NCBI GenBank assembly: GCA_002347095.1
Contig: DDWZ01000026.1
Location: 62,001 to 126,000, forward strand
DNA from: Desulfobulbaceae bacterium UBA2273
GTDB taxonomy: Bacteria; Desulfobacterota; Desulfobulbia; Desulfobulbales; Desulfurivibrionaceae
Length of the DNA stretch: 64,000 nt
Direction: 5' to 3'
The translations under genes were made by a program, and so were the position numbers. Each line of letters starts with the position of its first letter. The stretch's first letter is position 1. The notes under the pieces were generated by a model. It was not told the DNA's origin. It ran no database searches and saw only the letters and a list, made by a program, of their open reading frames with translations. This document shows positions 40,803-50,713 of this stretch, in pieces.

Positions 40803-41414
40803 CTATTTTTTATGGGCAGACTGGTAGGATTCCAGCTCCTGCATGGCCTTCTCGTAACAATCCGGGCAATAGGAATGCGAAGCCAGAACCCCGGCTTCCC
40901 GTTGCATATACTCCTCGACGCTCAGCCATTCACCGCTGCCAGGCTCTTTCCCCTTGTCGTTTCTGATTTTCTTGCATACCGAGCAGATGGGCAAAAAACC
41001 TTCATAGACCTTGAGGCGTCTTTTCATCTCCTGTTTTTCAAAACAATTCCGCAGGCGCAGAGCCAGATCCGTAAAAGCATAAGGCTTGAGCAGATAATCA
41101 TCAGCCCCGTTTCGCAGGGCTTCAATGGCAGAAGAGATATCCCCAAAGCCCGTGAGGATGATCACCCCGATCTCCGGGCTCCTGGCCTTTGCCCCTTTGA
41201 GAACTTCTATTCCCGATATTCCTTCCATGCACAGGTCGGTCAGCACCAGATCGTAGTAATTTTCCTGCAAGGCGGCAAGCGCGGTTTTCCCATCGGCAAC
41301 CGCCGTGGCGCCATACCCCATTTCCTCGATATCCCGGCGCAGGGTGCAACGGATGATCTCTTCATCATCGACCAGGAGGATGTTTTTCCGCCATTGGCGA
41401 GTTTTTTCGTTCAT
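40803..41414 (-). CDS. Response regulator with C-terminal cysteine-pair domain
   Basis: This 203-aa protein has a receiver at 10-125 (LVDDEEIIRCTL, VLTDLCMEGISG, ILTGFGD, LLKPYAF). A C-terminal module follows with LPICSVCKKIRNDKG near 143, GEWLSVEEYM, and SHSYCPDCYEKA near 180. The two CxxC pairs could bind zinc. This module is common after receiver and PAS domains, but its function is not established. The start overlaps the upstream kinase gene by 4 nt (ATGA), so it is the partner of that kinase. Confidence 0.88.
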   Translation of the reverse strand: MNEKTRQWRKNILLVDDEEIIRCTLRRDIEEMGYGATAVADGKTALAALQENYYDLVLTDLCMEGISGIEVLKGAKARSPEIGVIILTGFGDISSAIEALRNGADDYLLKPYAFTDLALRLRNCFEKQEMKRRLKVYEGFLPICSVCKKIRNDKGKEPGSGEWLSVEEYMQREAGVLASHSYCPDCYEKAMQELESYQSAHKK

Positions 41415-43477
41415 GTCCGCCCCTCCACCGGCAAAAGAACGGTAAAGATGGAGCCGATGCCAATGGCACTCTCAACCTCGATTGTTCCGCCATGCCTGGT
41501 CACGATACCGTAGCTTACCGCCAGGCCAAGCCCGGTGCCCTTGGCCGCTGACTTTGTGGAAAAAAACGGTTCAAAAATCCTGGGTTGATCCTCCTGGGCA
41601 ATACCGTGGCCGGTGTCTTGGAACTGCACCGCGACAAATCCTCCCCTGCCCTCGGTCCGCACCGTTATTGTGCCGGTTTTACCGGTTATAGACTCCTCGG
41701 CGTTGGTGAGAAGATTCAGGAAAACCTGCTTGAGCTGATCCTCCACCGCCTGGACCCTCGGCAATGACGAAGCGAATTCCTTAAGCAGCGAAATCCCCTT
41801 GTTCTTGAGGTTCTTCCGGCAGAGCAAGAGAATATCCTCCAGGGCGGCATGCACATCCACCCGGGTTTCTATGCCGCTGGTCGGCCGGTTGAAACTTTGC
41901 AAATCCTTGGTGAGCTTGGCAATGCGCTCGCATTCACGGATGGCAAGTTCCACCATCTGAAGATTTTCCCCTTCAAGGCAGCTTTGCCGCTTCAAACCGT
42001 CCAGCACATTGCGAATCCCGCAGATGGGATTATTGAATTCGTGGGCGATGGAAGCGGCAAGCTTGCCCACCGCGCTCAACTTCTCCGCATGGAGCAACTG
42101 CCGGTGAATCTTTTCTATCTCCGCCGTGCGTTGACTGACCCGCTCCTCAAGCAATTCCCGCAATTCCCGTTCCTGGTTCTCCTCGCTCTTCCTCTCCGTG
42201 ATATCCGTGCCGATACTGAGTTTTACCCGAAGATCGCCAACCCACTTGATAACCCGGTCATGGTGCTCATACCAGCGTCCGGTTATGCTGTTGCAATTTT
42301 CCCAAACATAGACGCCGCCACCCCTGTCCCGCGTGACGCCGTTGATGGACAATACCTTTTCGTTGCTGCAAAAATCGCACGGCCCGTCCTGGCCGCACTG
42401 CATGACTGTCCAGCATATCCGCCCGGCCCCTTCCCCGAAAATCTCCCGGGCATGGCGATTCATAAAAAGTATTTCATAGCTGGTCATGTTGACCACATAA
42501 ATAATGGCGTCAAGGCTGTCGAGCACGGTAAGCAGCCGACTATGCGCTCTGGCCAGGCTCTTTTCAACCTTGGTACGCTCGACAATCTCCTTCTGCAGCC
42601 GTTTGTTTGTCTCGGTCAGGCTGAGAGTCCGCTCCTCAACCAGCCCGGAGAGATGCTCGCCATACTCCCGCATCCGCGCTTCATCCTCCTTGCTCTTGGT
42701 AATATCGCGAACAAGGACGAGGATCGCCCCGTTTTCGTCTTCCAGAATGGAAAGAAAATGGAGCAGGAGTCGCTTGTGCCCGAGAAGAATTTCCTCATCC
42801 TCCCCGACATGAACAGAATGATGATTAACATTCTCAACCAGATGACGCACCGAGGAGGCATACGGCTCTTGGAAAAGACCGGGGAAATTCACGCCCAAGA
42901 TCTTTTCTTCCGGTTGCTCAAACAAATCCACGGCGCTGGCGTTTACATAGATGATCTTCCGCTCTCGGGTAATCCGGACCACGCCTTCGGACATGTGATC
43001 AAGAACCAGCTCCAGATGCCGTTGCGAATGCAAGAGTTCCTTGGTGATTTCCCGCTGGCAGATCCCCTCAAGCCCGAAAATCCGAGGCTCCCACTCCCGC
43101 GTTGCCCGTTTCCCCGAGTCGGCGATGAGTTCCTGCACATGGAGGAAGATATTCTTGACCGACCCTTTGGCAATGCAGGCATCGGCGCCGTAGGAAAGAA
43201 AATCCGTTTCCCCTTCGCTGACAATGGCGGAAAGGATTACCACGAAAACATCCTGAAGCTGGGGCATGGCGCGAACAATGCGGCACAGCTTGTCCCCGCT
43301 GATGTTGGGCATGACCAGGTCGATGAACATGATGTCCGGGACAAAATCGTCCAAGACATCAAGAGCGGAAAGGCCATCCTGGGCAACGCGCACCACATGC
43401 CCCTCCTTTTCCAGGAAGCTGGCAAGGAGTTCAAGGATGAGCGGGTGGTTGTCCACCACCAGAATCTTTTTGGGCAT
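41411..43477 (-). CDS. Receiver-PAS-PAS histidine kinase (soluble)
   Basis: This 688-aa protein without membrane segments has an N-terminal receiver (1-120: VVDNHPLIL, MFIDLVMPNISG, VILSAIV), a PAS domain at about 155-265, a coiled segment, and a second PAS at about 315-435. That PAS carries the cysteine cluster CWTVMQCGQDGPCDFC. HisKA has ASIAHEFNNPICGIRNV and the HATPase has NAEESI, DTGHGIAQED and GTGLGLAVSYGI. A receiver ahead of the kinase lets another kinase control it. The Cys-rich PAS could hold a metal or respond to redox. It is followed, with overlap, by the receiver gene at 40803. Confidence 0.92.
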   Translation of the reverse strand: MPKKILVVDNHPLILELLASFLEKEGHVVRVAQDGLSALDVLDDFVPDIMFIDLVMPNISGDKLCRIVRAMPQLQDVFVVILSAIVSEGETDFLSYGADACIAKGSVKNIFLHVQELIADSGKRATREWEPRIFGLEGICQREITKELLHSQRHLELVLDHMSEGVVRITRERKIIYVNASAVDLFEQPEEKILGVNFPGLFQEPYASSVRHLVENVNHHSVHVGEDEEILLGHKRLLLHFLSILEDENGAILVLVRDITKSKEDEARMREYGEHLSGLVEERTLSLTETNKRLQKEIVERTKVEKSLARAHSRLLTVLDSLDAIIYVVNMTSYEILFMNRHAREIFGEGAGRICWTVMQCGQDGPCDFCSNEKVLSINGVTRDRGGGVYVWENCNSITGRWYEHHDRVIKWVGDLRVKLSIGTDITERKSEENQERELRELLEERVSQRTAEIEKIHRQLLHAEKLSAVGKLAASIAHEFNNPICGIRNVLDGLKRQSCLEGENLQMVELAIRECERIAKLTKDLQSFNRPTSGIETRVDVHAALEDILLLCRKNLKNKGISLLKEFASSLPRVQAVEDQLKQVFLNLLTNAEESITGKTGTITVRTEGRGGFVAVQFQDTGHGIAQEDQPRIFEPFFSTKSAAKGTGLGLAVSYGIVTRHGGTIEVESAIGIGSIFTVLLPVEGRT

Positions 43478-43614
43478 GGGCGCTTCTCCCGTCTGACAAA
43501 CGCCTGAGAACAGCCTTCCCTCTCAGAAAAACCAAAAAATAAAAAAACTGTATTTTGATTATAGGAGCCCTTGACCGGGAAAGTCAAAGAACAAAAACGC
43601 CTAACCAACCCTCG

Positions 43615-45393
43615 CTATTCCGCGGAAACAGAGGAAACCGGGGCAACCCGTTCGCTGATTCCCCTCCGGAGGACCTCCTTGTTGTACGCGGCGATGGCCT
43701 CGCTCCGCTTGAGCATCCCCACCACCCAACGGTTGTCCTCCGCCTCCACCACCGGAATCTCTTCCAGTCCCTTGGCATCAAAAAGGGCCATGGCGGTGTG
43801 GAGGTTGTCTTCCGGCGTGAGCACCACGACCTTGCGGGTGCAGATATTGCCCACCCGGGCGGAAAGCCGCAGCTCCTCGTCGTGCAGAATGCTCTTCACA
43901 TCCTGCAACGAGACAACCCCGGTCATCCGGCCGCTTTCATCCACCACCGGAAAATAGAAGCTGTCCCTGGCCATGCTGAAGATGGTCAGCAACTGGTCCA
44001 CATTGGCCTGCTCGCTGATGAAATCCACATCCTCGCTGATAACCCTGCCGACCTTGATGGACTTCATCACCGAGATCTCCCTGCCTTCATGGAGATCGAT
44101 GCCGTCGCGGCTGAAATCCACGGTGTCGATGGAATCCGGATTCAGACGGGAGGCCACCACGGTGCCGATGATGCTGGAGAGCATGATGGGGATGATGATG
44201 AGGTAATTGCCGGTCATCTCAAAGAGCAAAAAGATGGCGGTGAGCGGCGCATGGGTGGCGGCGGCAAGAAAGGCGCCGATGCCCACTGCGGCATAGGCGC
44301 CGGGATTGGCGGTATACTGGGGCAGCAGGGAATGGGCCGCAAAACCGAACGCCCCGCCGGTAACGGCGCCGATAAAAAGCGCCGGAGCAAACACCCCGCC
44401 CGCGCCGCCGGAGCCCAAGGTTAGGGCGGTTGCCGCGATCTTTAAAAAAATCAGCGCGACCATCACCCAAAACACGCCGTGCCCGGCAAGCACCTCTTCC
44501 AGATAATGGTACCCGTCGCCCATGATCTGGGGAAAGCCCATGGCCAGCACGCCGAGCCCCAGGGCGCCGACCAGGGGCTTGAGTTGCGGATGCAGGGAGA
44601 GCGCGGCAAAACGGTCGCGGATCGTATAAAATACATGGATGTGCAATACGGCCACCAAGCCCATGACCACGCCCATCAGCGAATAGAGCGGGATCTCGAC
44701 CAGGGAATTGACTATTTCATAGGCGGGGATGGGAAAGGCGGGAGAGCCGCCATAGTATCCTCGGGAAACAACGGTGGCCATGGCCGAGGAGATCACCAGG
44801 GCGGCAAAGGAGCCGATTTCGTAGGTACCGAGCAGAACGATCTCGGCGGCGAAGAAAACCCCGGCAATGGGGGCGTTGAACATGGCCGCCACCCCGCCGG
44901 CGCAACCGGCGGCGATAAACACCTTCATCCGGCTGCCGGAAACCCGAAAAAACTGGCCCACCTGCGAGCCCACCGCTCCGCCCACCTGGGCAATGGGCCC
45001 CTCGACCCCGGCGGAACCGCCGGAGCCGATGGTGAGGGCGCAGGAAAGGATCTTGAGGGGAATGGTGCGAAAGCGGACAATGCCGCCCTCCAGATTGACC
45101 TGGCGCAGAAATTTCGGGAAACCGTAGCCGTTTATCTCGCCGGGAAACAGCAGGGAAAGGGGAATGAGCAGCACCATGCCGCACAGGGGAATCAGCGGCA
45201 GGAGCAGGAGATACAGCCCGCCTTGCGCCACACCGAGCAGTTCGGAGCCGCCGACAAAAATCGTCTCGTGGACCAGACCGACGGTGGTGCGAAAGAGGAT
45301 ATTCGCCGCCCCGGCCATCAGCCCGATACAGGCGGCAATGGCGAGAACCCGGAAACTCTCCCCCGGCAGGATTCTTCTGATTTTCGTTTTCAT
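43615..45393 (-). CDS. ClC-family chloride channel/antiporter with CBS pair
   Basis: This 592-aa membrane protein has a ClC core (about 1-430). GSGGSAGVEGPIAQVGGAVG stands for the GSGIP and GKxGP anion-selectivity loops, followed by AGCAGGVAAMFNAPIAGVFF and GSGGAGGVFAPALFIGA. Two C-terminal CBS domains follow (about 450-590: DSFYFPVVDESGRMTGVVSL and EEIPVVEAEDNRWVVGML). It carries chloride or a related anion across the inner membrane; the CBS pair may sense adenine nucleotides. ATG 45393 overlaps the preceding gene by 4 nt (ATGA), so the pair is cotranscribed. Confidence 0.94.
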   Translation of the reverse strand: MKTKIRRILPGESFRVLAIAACIGLMAGAANILFRTTVGLVHETIFVGGSELLGVAQGGLYLLLLPLIPLCGMVLLIPLSLLFPGEINGYGFPKFLRQVNLEGGIVRFRTIPLKILSCALTIGSGGSAGVEGPIAQVGGAVGSQVGQFFRVSGSRMKVFIAAGCAGGVAAMFNAPIAGVFFAAEIVLLGTYEIGSFAALVISSAMATVVSRGYYGGSPAFPIPAYEIVNSLVEIPLYSLMGVVMGLVAVLHIHVFYTIRDRFAALSLHPQLKPLVGALGLGVLAMGFPQIMGDGYHYLEEVLAGHGVFWVMVALIFLKIAATALTLGSGGAGGVFAPALFIGAVTGGAFGFAAHSLLPQYTANPGAYAAVGIGAFLAAATHAPLTAIFLLFEMTGNYLIIIPIMLSSIIGTVVASRLNPDSIDTVDFSRDGIDLHEGREISVMKSIKVGRVISEDVDFISEQANVDQLLTIFSMARDSFYFPVVDESGRMTGVVSLQDVKSILHDEELRLSARVGNICTRKVVVLTPEDNLHTAMALFDAKGLEEIPVVEAEDNRWVVGMLKRSEAIAAYNKEVLRRGISERVAPVSSVSAE

Positions 45394-46559
45394 GTTTTTT
45401 CCGGGGTCTCGCAACCCAACCGCCTTGCCTGGCGGAGAAAATACTTGTCGGTCATTCCGGCGATAAAATCCCGCGCCAGGGCGGCAGGCTGCCGGCCCTC
45501 GACATACTCCCGGCCCTGTTCATGCAAAAAATTCGCAACCATTTCCCCATGATGCTCCGGCCTGGCAAATTGGTCAAGGCAGGACTCGAACAACACCTTA
45601 TAACAGGTGGTAATCTTGGCCAGCCCCTTCTTGATGGCCGGGTTCAGGTAGATCCGTTCGTAGTTGAATTCCTTCAGCGCCTTCAGCCCTTCGGAAACCT
45701 CCTCGCTGAAGGCGATGGCTCCATCCTCGATGCCGCCCGCAATCAGGTCGGTCACCAAACGATAAACAATGCTGCCGTTGGTCCGGCCGAAGAGCTTCTG
45801 GCAGCGCAGGGGGATATCCTCCCGGCTGATGAGCTTCAATTCGATGGCATCCTCGATATCCCGGCCGATATAGGCAATGGTGTCGGAAAACCGGACCACG
45901 CAGCCTTCCATGGTCATGGGAATCAGCTCATGGCGAGGATCTTGCCCCTTGGCCGCGCCATGCCGGTCAAGGTCGGCAAAGGTCTTGCCGCGCTGGGGCG
46001 CAAGTTGGCGATTGTGGATCTCCCCATCGTGGCACATGATGCCGTCCAGGGTTTGCAGAGTCAGGTTCCACCCCCTGCCCTGCCGTTCGATGCGCTCCAG
46101 AAACCGGACGCTTTGCAGATTATGCTGGAACGAAGGCAGCCCATGCCCGCGGCACAGGGCGTCCAGAACCTTTTCCCCGTCATGGCCAAAGGGCGGATGC
46201 CCAATATCATGGCCCAGGGCGATGGCCTCGATGAGATCCTCGTTCAGCCGCAGATAGCGGCCGATGGTCCGGGCGATTTTTGAGACCAACTGCACATGCA
46301 AGACCCGGTGGGTGATATGGTCGTTCCTGACCATGTAAAAGACCTGGGTTTTATCGATATACCGCGTATAGGCATGCGAATGCAGAATCCGGTCGCCATC
46401 CACGGCAAAGGCTTGGCGGTGGTCCTCGGCCTGCCCCTCCTCAAGGCGCCGCCGGAGTCCATCCTTGCTCAGGCTGGCAAACGGCGACAAACGCCCGGCC
46501 TCAAGGGCGTCCAACTGATTTTTCAAGGCAAGCAAATGCGGGGTGGCAACATGGCGCAT
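45390..46559 (-). CDS. dGTPase-like HD-domain triphosphohydrolase
   Basis: This 389-aa metal-dependent phosphohydrolase of the dGTPase family has HSHAYTRYIDKTQVF near residue 59, THRVLHVQLVSKIA near 84 and the HD motif ALGHDIGHPPFGHDGE near 114, followed by the later Asp in RFSDTIAYIGRD. It should release triphosphate from dNTPs and help control the nucleotide pool. The length fits the shorter deltaproteobacterial type. The stop overlaps the ClC start. Operon coupling of a dGTPase with a ClC protein is unusual, and I infer no joint function. Confidence 0.92.
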   Translation of the reverse strand: MRHVATPHLLALKNQLDALEAGRLSPFASLSKDGLRRRLEEGQAEDHRQAFAVDGDRILHSHAYTRYIDKTQVFYMVRNDHITHRVLHVQLVSKIARTIGRYLRLNEDLIEAIALGHDIGHPPFGHDGEKVLDALCRGHGLPSFQHNLQSVRFLERIERQGRGWNLTLQTLDGIMCHDGEIHNRQLAPQRGKTFADLDRHGAAKGQDPRHELIPMTMEGCVVRFSDTIAYIGRDIEDAIELKLISREDIPLRCQKLFGRTNGSIVYRLVTDLIAGGIEDGAIAFSEEVSEGLKALKEFNYERIYLNPAIKKGLAKITTCYKVLFESCLDQFARPEHHGEMVANFLHEQGREYVEGRQPAALARDFIAGMTDKYFLRQARRLGCETPEKT

Positions 46560-46881
46560 GGCAGGATGATCCGATGGTGTCGTAAGTTAAAAGATAGTGA
46601 AGTATATCCCAGCAATCCCATCCACACAATGCCTTGTCGTGATTACGCTGCAATCAGCCTCCCAATCGCACAAAAAAAAAATCATCCGGCAGGCTGGATC
46701 GATTCCGCAAAAGATATCAAGGCTGCATACCTTCGTCCCGTAATCCCGCTTTCCCTTGACAAGGCACGCTGAATTGCCGGAAAATACAAGACATTGAGAC
46801 CCACTAGACCATCAGACGGCACAACGCCATCGTCTTTGCTTCTCCCTAACAGGCAAGCAGAGAAGGCTTGGAGGAAAATCC
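46560..46881. other. Intergenic region between divergent dGTPase-like and phosphorylase genes
   Basis: This 322-bp region must hold two divergent promoters. A TTGACA lies at about 46757-46762 on the plus strand, but the best -10 (AAATAC) is about 20 nt away, so I do not call it. A GGAGG ribosome-binding site precedes the phosphorylase ATG. No RNA gene or convincing small ORF is visible. Confidence 0.4.
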
Positions 46882-49425
46882 ATGACCAAGAAAATACCGG
46901 TCACCAAGTTGGGGTATAGTTTTTTACCCACGGACATCGCGGGATTTGATTCCTTGACCGAGCTTGCCTTGGATATGCGTTGGTCATGGGATCATGCCAC
47001 CGACGAGGTGTGGCGGCAGCTTGATCCGGTGCTGTGGAAACTGACTCATCATCCTTGGGATATCCTGCAGACCGTCTCCAGGAAGAAGATCCAGGAAGTG
47101 CTGGCCGATCCGATCTTCCGCAACAAAATCGATGCCCTGGTGCAGGCCAAAAAACAGGCGGAGGAGGCGCCTGCGTGGTTTCAACACGGCCATCCCGAAA
47201 CGCCCCTGACCTGTGTGGCGTATTTTTGCATGGAATTCATGTTGAGCGAAGCCCTGCCAATCTATTCTGGCGGCTTGGGCAATGTGGCCGGCGATCAGCT
47301 CAAAACCGCCAGCGATCTGGGCGTTCCGGTGGTCGGCGTGGGGCTGCTCTACCAGCAGGGCTATTTTCGCCAGGTGCTCGACAAGGACGGAGCGCAACAA
47401 GCCATTTTTCCGTACAACGATCCCGGGCAATTGCCGATCATCCCCTTGAGGAAACCGAATGGGGAGTGGTTGCGATTAGAGATCGCCTTACCCGGGTACT
47501 CGGTCTGGCTGCGTGCCTGGCAGGTTCAGGTCGGTCGCGTGAAGCTGTACCTGCTGGACAGCAATGACGCCGCGAATTGCCCCACGCATCGTGGCATTAC
47601 CAGCGAATTGTACGGAGGCGGACCGGAGTTGCGGCTGCAACAAGAGCTGGTGCTCGGGCTCGGCGGGTGGCGGTTGCTCCGCGCGCTCGGCCTCCAGCCG
47701 GAAGTTTGTCACCTCAACGAAGGCCATGCGGCCTTCGCCGTGTTGGAACGCGCCCGGGATTTCATGGCGGAAACAGATCAGCCTTTTGACGTGGCTCTGG
47801 CCGTTACGCGAGCGGGCAATCTGTTCACCACGCACACTGCGGTGGCGGCCGGATTCGATCGCTTTGCTCCGGCCCTTATAGAGCAGTACCTTGGAGGATA
47901 CGGAGCAAAGCTCGGCCTTACCCTGGACAACCTGCTGGCGCTCGGCCGCCGGAATCCGGCGGACCCGTCGGAGAGTTTCAACATGGCCTATCTGGCGATC
48001 CGCGGGAGCGGGGCGGTCAATGGCGTAAGTCGTTTACATGGGCAGGTGAGCCGACACCTCTTTGAGCCGCTCTTCCCGCGCTGGCCCGAGGAGGAAGTGC
48101 CCATCGGCCACGTCACCAACGGAGTTCATATGCCGACCTGGGACTCCCCAGAGGCGGATGACCTGTGGACGAAAACCTGCGGCAAGTGCCGCTGGCTGGG
48201 GACAACGGAAACCCTGGGACACGAAATACGCCGCGTCTCCGACGCCAGGCTCTGGCAATTTCGCTTCGACGCCAGCCAATCTTTTGTGGCCTATGTGCGC
48301 GACCGCTTGTCGAGACAGTTGACTGCCTCCGGCGCCTCGCCCGAAGAGGTGGCGGAGGCGGGACATTTTTTTGATCCCAACGTGTTGACCTTGGGTTTTG
48401 CCCGTCGCTTCGCCGCCTACAAACGACCCAATATGCTGCTGCACGATCCGGAGCGGCTGCTGCGCCTGTTGACTCATCCGCAACGTCCGGTACAGCTCAT
48501 TATAGCTGGCAAGGCCCACCCTTCCGACTTGGAAGGCCAAGCCCTCATTCGACAGTGGACGCAGTTTATCCGGCATTCCGAAGCCCGCCGGCATGTGGCC
48601 TTCCTCAGTGACTACAACATGCTCTTGAGCGAGCACCTTGTCCAGGGGGTCGATGTCTGGATCAACACACCCCGGCGGCCATGGGAGGCGTGTGGAACCA
48701 GCGGCATGAAGGTGCTCGTCAATGGCGGCCTCAATCTCTCGGAATTGGACGGCTGGTGGGCGGAGGCCTACACGCCTGAGGTGGGGTGGGCGCTGGGTGA
48801 CGGCAAGGAGCACGACAACGACCCAGACTGGGATGCAGCCGAAGCCGAAGCGCTCTACTCCCTCCTTGAACAAGAGGTGATCCCCGAGTTTTACAACCGT
48901 GACCGGAACGGTATTCCTGTTGCCTGGGTCGCACGCATACGCGAGAGCATGGCACACCTGACAACTCATTTTTCCAGTAATCGCACGGTACGCCAGTACA
49001 CCGAGGATTACTATCTCCCTGCCGCCGCGGCCTACCGTGAACGCGCCGCGGATCAGGGGAAAATTGGGGCACAGATAGTGAACTGGCGGGACGGCCTGGA
49101 TCGAGGGTGGAGCAACCTGCGCTTCGGCGAGACAAAGATTACGCAGAAAGGAAATCGGCATGTCTTCGAGGTTCAAGTCTATCTGAACGGCCTCGACCCG
49201 CATGCGGTACGGGTCGAGTTATATGCGGAAGAAGGCAACGGCTTTGCGCATGTGCGCAAGGAGATGACCCGCGGGCCACAATTGGTTGGCGCGGAAAACG
49301 GCTACGTCTATGGCGCCCAGGTTCAGGCAAAACGACCGGTCCAGGATTATACAACGCGCGTGGTGCCGCACCGCGCGGGCATTGCGGTTCCTTTGGAAGC
49401 CGCCCACATCCTGTGGCAACGATGA
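46882..49425 (+). CDS. glgP: Alpha-glucan phosphorylase
   Basis: This 847-aa PLP enzyme releases glucose-1-phosphate from glycogen or malto-oligosaccharides. The N-terminal DUF3417-type region (LALDMRWSWDHATDEVWRQL) marks the TIGR02094 short-type phosphorylases. VAYFCMEFMLSEALPIYSGG and GLLYQQGYFRQ form the active-site side. HLNEGHAAF, and GTSGMKVLVNGGLNLSELDG with the PLP lysine near residue 615, complete the signature. GGAGGAAAATCC supports the start. The gene stands alone; its base composition is similar to its neighbours. Confidence 0.94.
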   Translation: MTKKIPVTKLGYSFLPTDIAGFDSLTELALDMRWSWDHATDEVWRQLDPVLWKLTHHPWDILQTVSRKKIQEVLADPIFRNKIDALVQAKKQAEEAPAWFQHGHPETPLTCVAYFCMEFMLSEALPIYSGGLGNVAGDQLKTASDLGVPVVGVGLLYQQGYFRQVLDKDGAQQAIFPYNDPGQLPIIPLRKPNGEWLRLEIALPGYSVWLRAWQVQVGRVKLYLLDSNDAANCPTHRGITSELYGGGPELRLQQELVLGLGGWRLLRALGLQPEVCHLNEGHAAFAVLERARDFMAETDQPFDVALAVTRAGNLFTTHTAVAAGFDRFAPALIEQYLGGYGAKLGLTLDNLLALGRRNPADPSESFNMAYLAIRGSGAVNGVSRLHGQVSRHLFEPLFPRWPEEEVPIGHVTNGVHMPTWDSPEADDLWTKTCGKCRWLGTTETLGHEIRRVSDARLWQFRFDASQSFVAYVRDRLSRQLTASGASPEEVAEAGHFFDPNVLTLGFARRFAAYKRPNMLLHDPERLLRLLTHPQRPVQLIIAGKAHPSDLEGQALIRQWTQFIRHSEARRHVAFLSDYNMLLSEHLVQGVDVWINTPRRPWEACGTSGMKVLVNGGLNLSELDGWWAEAYTPEVGWALGDGKEHDNDPDWDAAEAEALYSLLEQEVIPEFYNRDRNGIPVAWVARIRESMAHLTTHFSSNRTVRQYTEDYYLPAAAAYRERAADQGKIGAQIVNWRDGLDRGWSNLRFGETKITQKGNRHVFEVQVYLNGLDPHAVRVELYAEEGNGFAHVRKEMTRGPQLVGAENGYVYGAQVQAKRPVQDYTTRVVPHRAGIAVPLEAAHILWQR

Positions 49426-49717
49426 GCGGGGAGGAATTGACAGCCATCCTTGCAGGGGCTTCGCGGTCGTCGCCATCGTGGCAGTGGGTGACGAAACATT
49501 ACACTCTCCCAGCACCCCACCCGCACAATGCCGCGTACAATGCGGTATCGCCTTTCCGCAAGAATAGGCCTGCAAATTTCCACCTGAGCATTTTCCCCGT
49601 GCGATTTTCACATAATTAGGTAACAATACCTAGAGGGCCTATACTCGTAACTTTGTGCCCAAGGCTCCCTTCACCCTAACCCTCCCCCGCCAAGGGAATT
49701 TTTCGGAAGGATACCCT

Positions 49718-50713
49718 GTGCCTGTCTCCCGCCCGATAACCATTGTCACCCATCCCCTGTATCTTGCCCACGACACCGGCGGCGGTGAGCATCCGGAAGC
49801 GCCGAACCGCCTCACTGCGTTGCTGGCCAAGCTGCAGGCCTCGCCGCTCAAGGACCGGCTCACCATTATCGAACCCCGCAAGGCGGAACGGCGCTGGCTG
49901 ACAACCTTTCATGCCGAACATTACCTTTTTCGCCTGGAAGAGTGCGCCCTTTCCGGCAAGACCCATATAGACCATCCGGACAACCAGCTTTGCTTTGAAT
50001 CCTACGAGGCTGCTCTGCTCTCGGCAGGAGCAGGTCTCACCGGCATCGACCTGCTCGAAGGCGAGGAGAATCTGGTGTTCTGCGCGGTGCGCCCCCCTGG
50101 GCACCACGCGGAAAGCAACCTGGCCCTGGGTTTCTGCTTTTTGAACAACTGCGTGGTGGCCGCCCGTTACTGGCAGCAGCAGTATGGCCGCAAGCGCATT
50201 CTGATCCTCGATTTTGACGCCCATCACGGCAACGGCATCCAAAGCGCCTTTGAGGAAGACCCTGACGTTTTTTACCTCAGCCTGCACGAGCATCCCACCT
50301 TCAGCTTTCCCGGCAGCGGCTATGCGGAAGAAGCCGGCACCGGACCGGGGCGCGGCGCCACCCTGAATATCCCCCTGCCTCCCGGGGCGGACGACCAACT
50401 GGTGCTCAACGCGTTTGCCCGAAGGGTTGAACCGGCCCTTGCCGCCTTCAGACCGGAACGGATCATCGTTGCCGCGGGTTTTGACGGACACCGCGACGAT
50501 GACATGTCCGGCCTGGCCTACTCCACGGAACTCTACGGCAGGCTCGGGGAGCACCTGGCTGGTTGGGCAAAAAAATTCTGCCAGGGCAAGCTGTTGTCCA
50601 TTCTCGAAGGCGGCTATCACCTGGAAAGCCTGGCCGACAGCACGGCCACCTATCTTACCGCTTTAAGCAACCACAGTATTGAGGAAGAACCATGTTCATC
50701 ACCCAGCACATGA
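49718..50713 (+). CDS. acuC: AcuC-type histone-deacetylase-family protein
   Basis: This 331-aa zinc amidohydrolase of the arginase/deacetylase fold is related to AcuC, which removes acetyl groups from acetyl-CoA synthetase. Key motifs are RPPGHHAE near residue 125 (catalytic His pair), ILDFDAHHGNGIQ near 165 (Asp and His zinc ligands), and AGFDGHRDDDMSG near 255 (second Asp ligand). GTG 49718 follows GGAAGG at good spacing; an in-frame GTG at 49655 would translate a repeat-like upstream sequence. The last 22 nt overlap the acuB-like gene. It heads a four-gene acyl-CoA operon. Confidence 0.88.
   Translation: MPVSRPITIVTHPLYLAHDTGGGEHPEAPNRLTALLAKLQASPLKDRLTIIEPRKAERRWLTTFHAEHYLFRLEECALSGKTHIDHPDNQLCFESYEAALLSAGAGLTGIDLLEGEENLVFCAVRPPGHHAESNLALGFCFLNNCVVAARYWQQQYGRKRILILDFDAHHGNGIQSAFEEDPDVFYLSLHEHPTFSFPGSGYAEEAGTGPGRGATLNIPLPPGADDQLVLNAFARRVEPALAAFRPERIIVAAGFDGHRDDDMSGLAYSTELYGRLGEHLAGWAKKFCQGKLLSILEGGYHLESLADSTATYLTALSNHSIEEEPCSSPST

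Noticed and set aside
40364..40966. 200-codon plus-strand ORF
   Set aside because: It is antisense to the Cys-rich protein and the receiver gene, has no ribosome-binding site and no recognisable pattern.
46757..46790. TTGACA as a sigma-70 promoter for the phosphorylase gene
   Set aside because: No acceptable -10 lies at 16-18 nt spacing.
49655..49717. Upstream GTG start for the AcuC-like protein
   Set aside because: It would translate a repeat-like CCCTAACCCTCCCCC segment with no ribosome-binding site, whereas GTG 49718 follows GGAAGG.
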